From Verrucomicrobiota bacterium (GTDB lineage Bacteria > Verrucomicrobiota > Verrucomicrobiia > Limisphaerales > J093), in NCBI GenBank assembly GCA_003695015.1, contig RFJD01000385.1, positions 1-7,254 on the forward strand: a stretch of 7,254 nucleotides of DNA. The letters are read 5' to 3'. Below the pieces are notes generated by a model. That model made no database searches, was not told the origin of the DNA, and saw only the letters and a program-made list of their open reading frames with translations. Position 1 is the first letter of the stretch; every line of letters begins with the position of its first letter. The translations under genes and the position numbers were made by a program. Below, one piece after another: positions 5,252 through 7,254 of the stretch.

Positions 5252-6129
5252 GCCCGGGCCTCCGCCACCAGCTTCTCGAACAGCCGCCGCTGCTCGATCA
5301 TGGCCGCCACGCGATCCGGCGGGTTGGTCCGCGCCTCCAACAACACCCAGCCGCGGTAGCCGACGCCCACCAGCAGCCGGATCAACTGCGGATACGGATA
5401 GGAACCGACGTTGAACTCGCGGACGTGGACGGTGTCGCCCAAGCGGTCCTTGACGAGGTTGAAGTTGGCCTCCAATCCGCCGTCTGCCAGGTCCTCGTTG
5501 TTGCAGTTCCAACAAACGGTGGCGTTGGGGTGATCCGCCACCTGCATGATGGCGTGGATGGTGGGCAGGTGGGCGCATTGACCGTGGACCTCGAGCCGGA
5601 TTTGCTGTCCGAGATCCGCCCCGTAGGCGGCCAGTTCATTGAGGCAACGGCCGATCTGCTCGATGGTCTTCTCGCGCGGAACGCCTTTGACGAAGTCGTT
5701 GGGCTTGACCTTGACCCCGCTGCCGCCGATGTCGCGGCTCAACCGGAGCCAGGCCTTCGTGTTTTCGATGTTGCGCCGCAGCGCCTCCGGGTCGGCGTAG
5801 TGGAAGGCTTCGTTCGTGCCCATGCCCACGCAGGTCACCGGGCTGTCCTCGAAACGGCGCCGCACCTCGCGCCGTTCCGCCGGTGTCAGGCGCGGACTCA
5901 CCCCGTGCCGGTGATCCACGCGCAGCTCGACCCCAAGAAGGCCGGTTTTCTCGCAATTGGCGATCAGGGTCGGCAAATCCCAATCCCGCCCCCACTGGTA
6001 GGTCACCAGACCAAAACGCATCCGCCGGACCGGCGACTCCGCCGCGGTCGAGCCCCCACCCAAGGGAAGCCCTGCCGCCAGCGGCAACCCCGCAGCGGCC
6101 ATTCGTTGCAAGAAAGAACGTCGGTTCAT
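5248..6129 (-). CDS. Tat-exported sugar phosphate isomerase/epimerase-like TIM-barrel protein
   Basis: The 293-residue product starts with a twin-arginine signal, N-R-R-S-F-L-Q-R (2-9), followed by a hydrophobic Ala/Leu/Gly stretch to about residue 30. Folded export by Tat is therefore expected. The rest is an AP endonuclease 2/xylose isomerase-like barrel: F-G-L-V-T-Y-Q-W (39-46), L-G-V-E-L-R (65-70), I-R-L-E-V-H-G (177-183), V-C-W-N-C-N (205-210), V-H-V-R-E-F (234-239) and L-L-E-A-R (263-267). By analogy with epimerases of this fold, Glu180, His235 and Glu265 are likely metal ligands; the usual Asp of strand 6 is replaced by Asn208. The substrate is probably a carbohydrate or cyclitol but is not determined. 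The start at 6129 is set by the Tat motif, with a weak GGAA 7 nt upstream. It heads a four-gene overlapping cluster. Confidence 0.85.
   Translation of the reverse strand: MNRRSFLQRMAAAGLPLAAGLPLGGGSTAAESPVRRMRFGLVTYQWGRDWDLPTLIANCEKTGLLGVELRVDHRHGVSPRLTPAERREVRRRFEDSPVTCVGMGTNEAFHYADPEALRRNIENTKAWLRLSRDIGGSGVKVKPNDFVKGVPREKTIEQIGRCLNELAAYGADLGQQIRLEVHGQCAHLPTIHAIMQVADHPNATVCWNCNNEDLADGGLEANFNLVKDRLGDTVHVREFNVGSYPYPQLIRLLVGVGYRGWVLLEARTNPPDRVAAMIEQRRLFEKLVAEARA
5259..5263 (-). promoter_or_regulatory. Shine-Dalgarno site of the microprotein
   Basis: On the minus strand the sequence is GGAGG, 7 nt before the ATG at 5251. It lies in the last codons of the TIM-barrel gene and decides in favour of translation of the short ORF. 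SD sites this good are uncommon in this window; the AraC gene has the only other one. Confidence 0.55.
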
Positions 6130-6239
6130 TTTCTGATTCCGGAAGGCTTTGTCCCGGCCCCGTCCCCGCCGCTTGCGGTGGCGCCGGGACTGCGGACCGA
6201 TGCCATCAAAATCCCCCCGCCCCGACAAGCCGGAAGGAC

Positions 6240-6278
6240 CGGGCCGGCCCGCGCACCGGCCGGCCGGTGTCCCCGGGG
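6240..6278. repeat. Cluster of three perfect GC palindromes
   Basis: Palindromes of 12, 16 and 8 bp follow one another with gaps of two and one base. The first shares its 12-bp sequence with the core of the palindrome at 592-605. The central 16-bp one can be read as overlapping CCGG repeats. The location between divergent genes suggests regulation, but this is inference. Confidence 0.45.
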
Positions 6279-6315
6279 CCGCGCCACCCGGACCGACCTG
6301 GCCGCCTCGCCGGCC

Positions 6316-6321
6316 TTGACT
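6316..6321 (+). promoter_or_regulatory. TTGACT -35-like box of the selenoprotein gene
   Basis: TTGACT ends 28 bp before the ATG at 6350. A -10 at normal spacing would fall at about 6339-6345 (acactca, a poor match), placing the transcription start at or beside the ATG. The gene has only a distant, weak purine stretch (GGCGGA 6331-6336), so a leaderless transcript is plausible. Confidence 0.35.
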
Positions 6322-6349
6322 TGCTCCCACGGCGGACCACACTCACCTC

Positions 6350-7254
6350 ATGCAATCCGCGGCAAGATGGGGCGGCTTGGCGTTGGCTTGGGCTCTGGTC
6401 ACCCAGGCCCAGCCGGTGCCGGATTTCCAGCTTCAGGACGTCAACCCCGCTTCGCCCCGACACCAACAACCGGTTTGCCCGCGTGATTATCTGCTGCAGG
6501 TCTCGGCCTGGTATTTCGGCGCGGCCGGGTGAGGCTATTGCCGTGCCCAGTTCGGGTACCTGCAACAAATCGCCGAAGAGTTGGAAGCGGCCCGCCCGGC
6601 CCTCCACATCGAGATCCTGGGCATCAACCGGATCGGGGAGGACCCATACAACTCCCTCATCACCGAGGGCCGGACGCTGTCCTGGCTGCAGGACACACCA
6701 GAAGCCGCCGTCTGGGAGCATTGGGGCGTGACCTATCGCGATGTCCGCATCCTCGACCCGCAGAACCGCCTCTACGGCGTGTTCAACCTCACCGTCTTCA
6801 ACCTCGCCATCGAGACTAACCGCGAGTTGCTCAAACAACGCCTGCTCAACGCCGCCAAGTTCATCGACACCGACAAGGACCGGCTGTTGGACGACTGGGA
6901 AATGCTGCACTTCGGCAGCCTGGACCCGGAACCCGGCGACGACCCCGACGGCGACGGCCGGAACAACGCGGCCGAATTCGCCTTCGCCACCGATCCGACC
7001 CACGCCGCAGACCCGGCCCCTGTCCAACTCCTGCCGCCGGAGAATGGGGCGGCCCCCGCATGGACCGTGGTCGTGCGGCGGCGGCTGGGTGACGCCCTGG
7101 CCTACGGCGTGGCGGCCTCCCGTCAATGCATGCCATGGGTGATCGAGCCGGACGCCATCAGGCCGGCGGGCCAAGTCGAAAACCTCTACGACGGCACGGG
7201 AGCGGGGCGGGTCCTGTACCGGCTCGAATGGCCGGAGGGCATCGCCCCGGCGAA
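6350..7254 (+). CDS. Predicted secreted selenoprotein: UxxC thioredoxin-like domain with EF-hand-like region (partial, 3' end outside window)
   Basis: The frame is open from ATG 6350 to the right edge (301 codons) except for one TGA at 6530-6532, codon 61. The N-terminus is a signal peptide with probable cleavage after Thr18-Gln-Ala20. A thioredoxin-like fold follows: strand L-L-Q-V-S-A-W-Y-F-G (48-57), then U61-G-Y-C64 at the exact place of the CxxC motif, helix R-A-Q-F-G-Y-L-Q-Q-I-A-E-E-L, strand I-E-I-L-G-I-N (87-93), and R-D-V-R-I-L-D-P-Q-N-R-L-Y-G (130-143) like the late strands of redoxins. Two EF-hand-like loops follow, D173-x-D175-x-D177 to E184 and D198-x-D200-x-D202 to E209. The rest is an unassigned C-terminal region with V-R-R-R-L-G. 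Reading TGA as Sec is inferred from this position and from the hairpin after it; a nonsense mutation or base error is the alternative. A redox role outside the cytoplasm is likely; the substrate is unknown. Confidence 0.8.
6530..6532 (+). other. In-frame TGA, predicted selenocysteine codon (Sec61)
   Basis: The TGA is the only stop in 905 bases of this frame. It precedes Gly-Tyr-Cys and so occupies the N-terminal, nucleophilic position of a CxxC motif, where selenocysteine is found in UxxC oxidoreductases. Codon choice and protein character are the same on both sides, which argues against an old pseudogene. Confidence 0.78.
6538..6565 (+). promoter_or_regulatory. Predicted bacterial SECIS element
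   Basis: Lower stem TTGC (6538-6541) pairs with GCAA (6562-6565). After a small internal loop (C6542 against C6560-T6561), the upper stem GTGCCC (6543-6548) pairs with GGGTAC (6554-6559), including one G-U. The apical loop is AGTTC (6549-6553). The loop starts 16 nt after the TGA and has G in its second position, both matching the general description of bacterial SECIS elements recognised by SelB. It lies in the coding sequence and encodes Y-C-R-A-Q-F-G-Y-L-Q. Confidence 0.7.

Larger units (their letters stand above)
6130..6349. other. Divergent intergenic region with clustered GC palindromes
   Basis: This 220-bp region separates the TIM-barrel operon from the selenoprotein gene. It contains three adjacent perfect palindromes: CGGGCCGGCCCG (6240-6251), CACCGGCCGGCCGGTG (6254-6269) and CCCCGGGG (6271-6278). 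They could be a compact regulatory array acting on both genes or simply structured DNA. No coding ORF is convincing here. Confidence 0.5.

Noticed and set aside
4217..5414. Two long plus-strand ORFs opposite the methyltransferase and membrane protein genes
   Set aside because: Their translations are Pro/Arg-rich shadows, while the minus strand has motif-bearing proteins with coupled starts and stops.
6130..6342. N-terminal extension of the TIM-barrel ORF
   Set aside because: It would bury the twin-arginine signal 70 residues inside the protein and would use up the divergent promoter region.
6350..6532. A complete 60-residue secreted peptide ending at the TGA
   Set aside because: The strand ends right before an expected CxxC motif and the same frame continues with matching thioredoxin features, so termination here would give an incomplete fold.
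6350..7254. Pseudogene with a nonsense mutation
   Set aside because: There is a single TGA, exactly at the redox-active position, with a SECIS-like hairpin after it and no further decay in over 700 bases. It cannot be fully excluded without the selenocysteine genes.
1..7254. CRISPR arrays, tRNA or rRNA genes, insertion sequences, phage attachment sites
   Set aside because: No regular repeat-spacer pattern, no tRNA-like cloverleaf, no transposase or terminal repeats were seen.

Overview
The window is GC-rich and densely coded, and looks like a chromosomal segment of a Verrucomicrobiota-type bacterium. This is inferred from gene content: a PocR/AraC regulator, a GspG pseudopilin, a twin-arginine sugar-isomerase-like TIM barrel, a GYF_2 membrane protein, a secreted protein with an EF-hand-like calcium-binding tail, and scarce Shine-Dalgarno sites. 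No mobile element, tRNA, rRNA or CRISPR array was found.

Layout. Bases 1-398 (-) hold the 5' part of a type II secretion pseudopilin (GspG), cut by the window edge. After a structured divergent spacer comes a radical SAM protein (658-1575, +). Next is a PocR-AraC regulator (1826-2710, +) with a -35-like box, a strong SD and a leader able to form alternative hairpins; a terminator-like hairpin follows it. A GYF_2 multi-pass membrane protein (2794-3768, +) overlaps a small membrane protein (3728-4114, +). A hairpin at 4121-4146 separates these from a convergent, tightly overlapping minus-strand cluster that reads, in transcription order: Tat-exported TIM-barrel protein (6129-5248), a 22-residue hydrophobic microprotein (5251-5183), a small membrane protein (5186-4791) and a class I methyltransferase (4807-4148). 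A 220-bp divergent spacer leads to the last gene (6350 to the right edge, +).

The main discovery is that last gene. It looks broken by a TGA at 6530-6532, but the same frame stays open to the window edge and the TGA falls exactly at the first position of a thioredoxin-like CxxC motif, giving U-G-Y-C. A hairpin starts just after the TGA, with its apical loop 16 nt downstream and a G in the second loop position, as expected for a bacterial SECIS element. I read it as a secreted selenoprotein: signal peptide, UxxC thioredoxin-like domain, two EF-hand-like loops and a further C-terminal region. The second item of interest is the microprotein, which has its own good SD and 4-bp stop/start overlaps on both sides.

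Functional links between the genes are mostly not evident. The GYF_2 and 128-aa genes probably form one unit, the four minus-strand genes another. Several genes lack an SD, and two of them have a TTGAC box about 30 bp before the ATG, which suggests leaderless transcripts.
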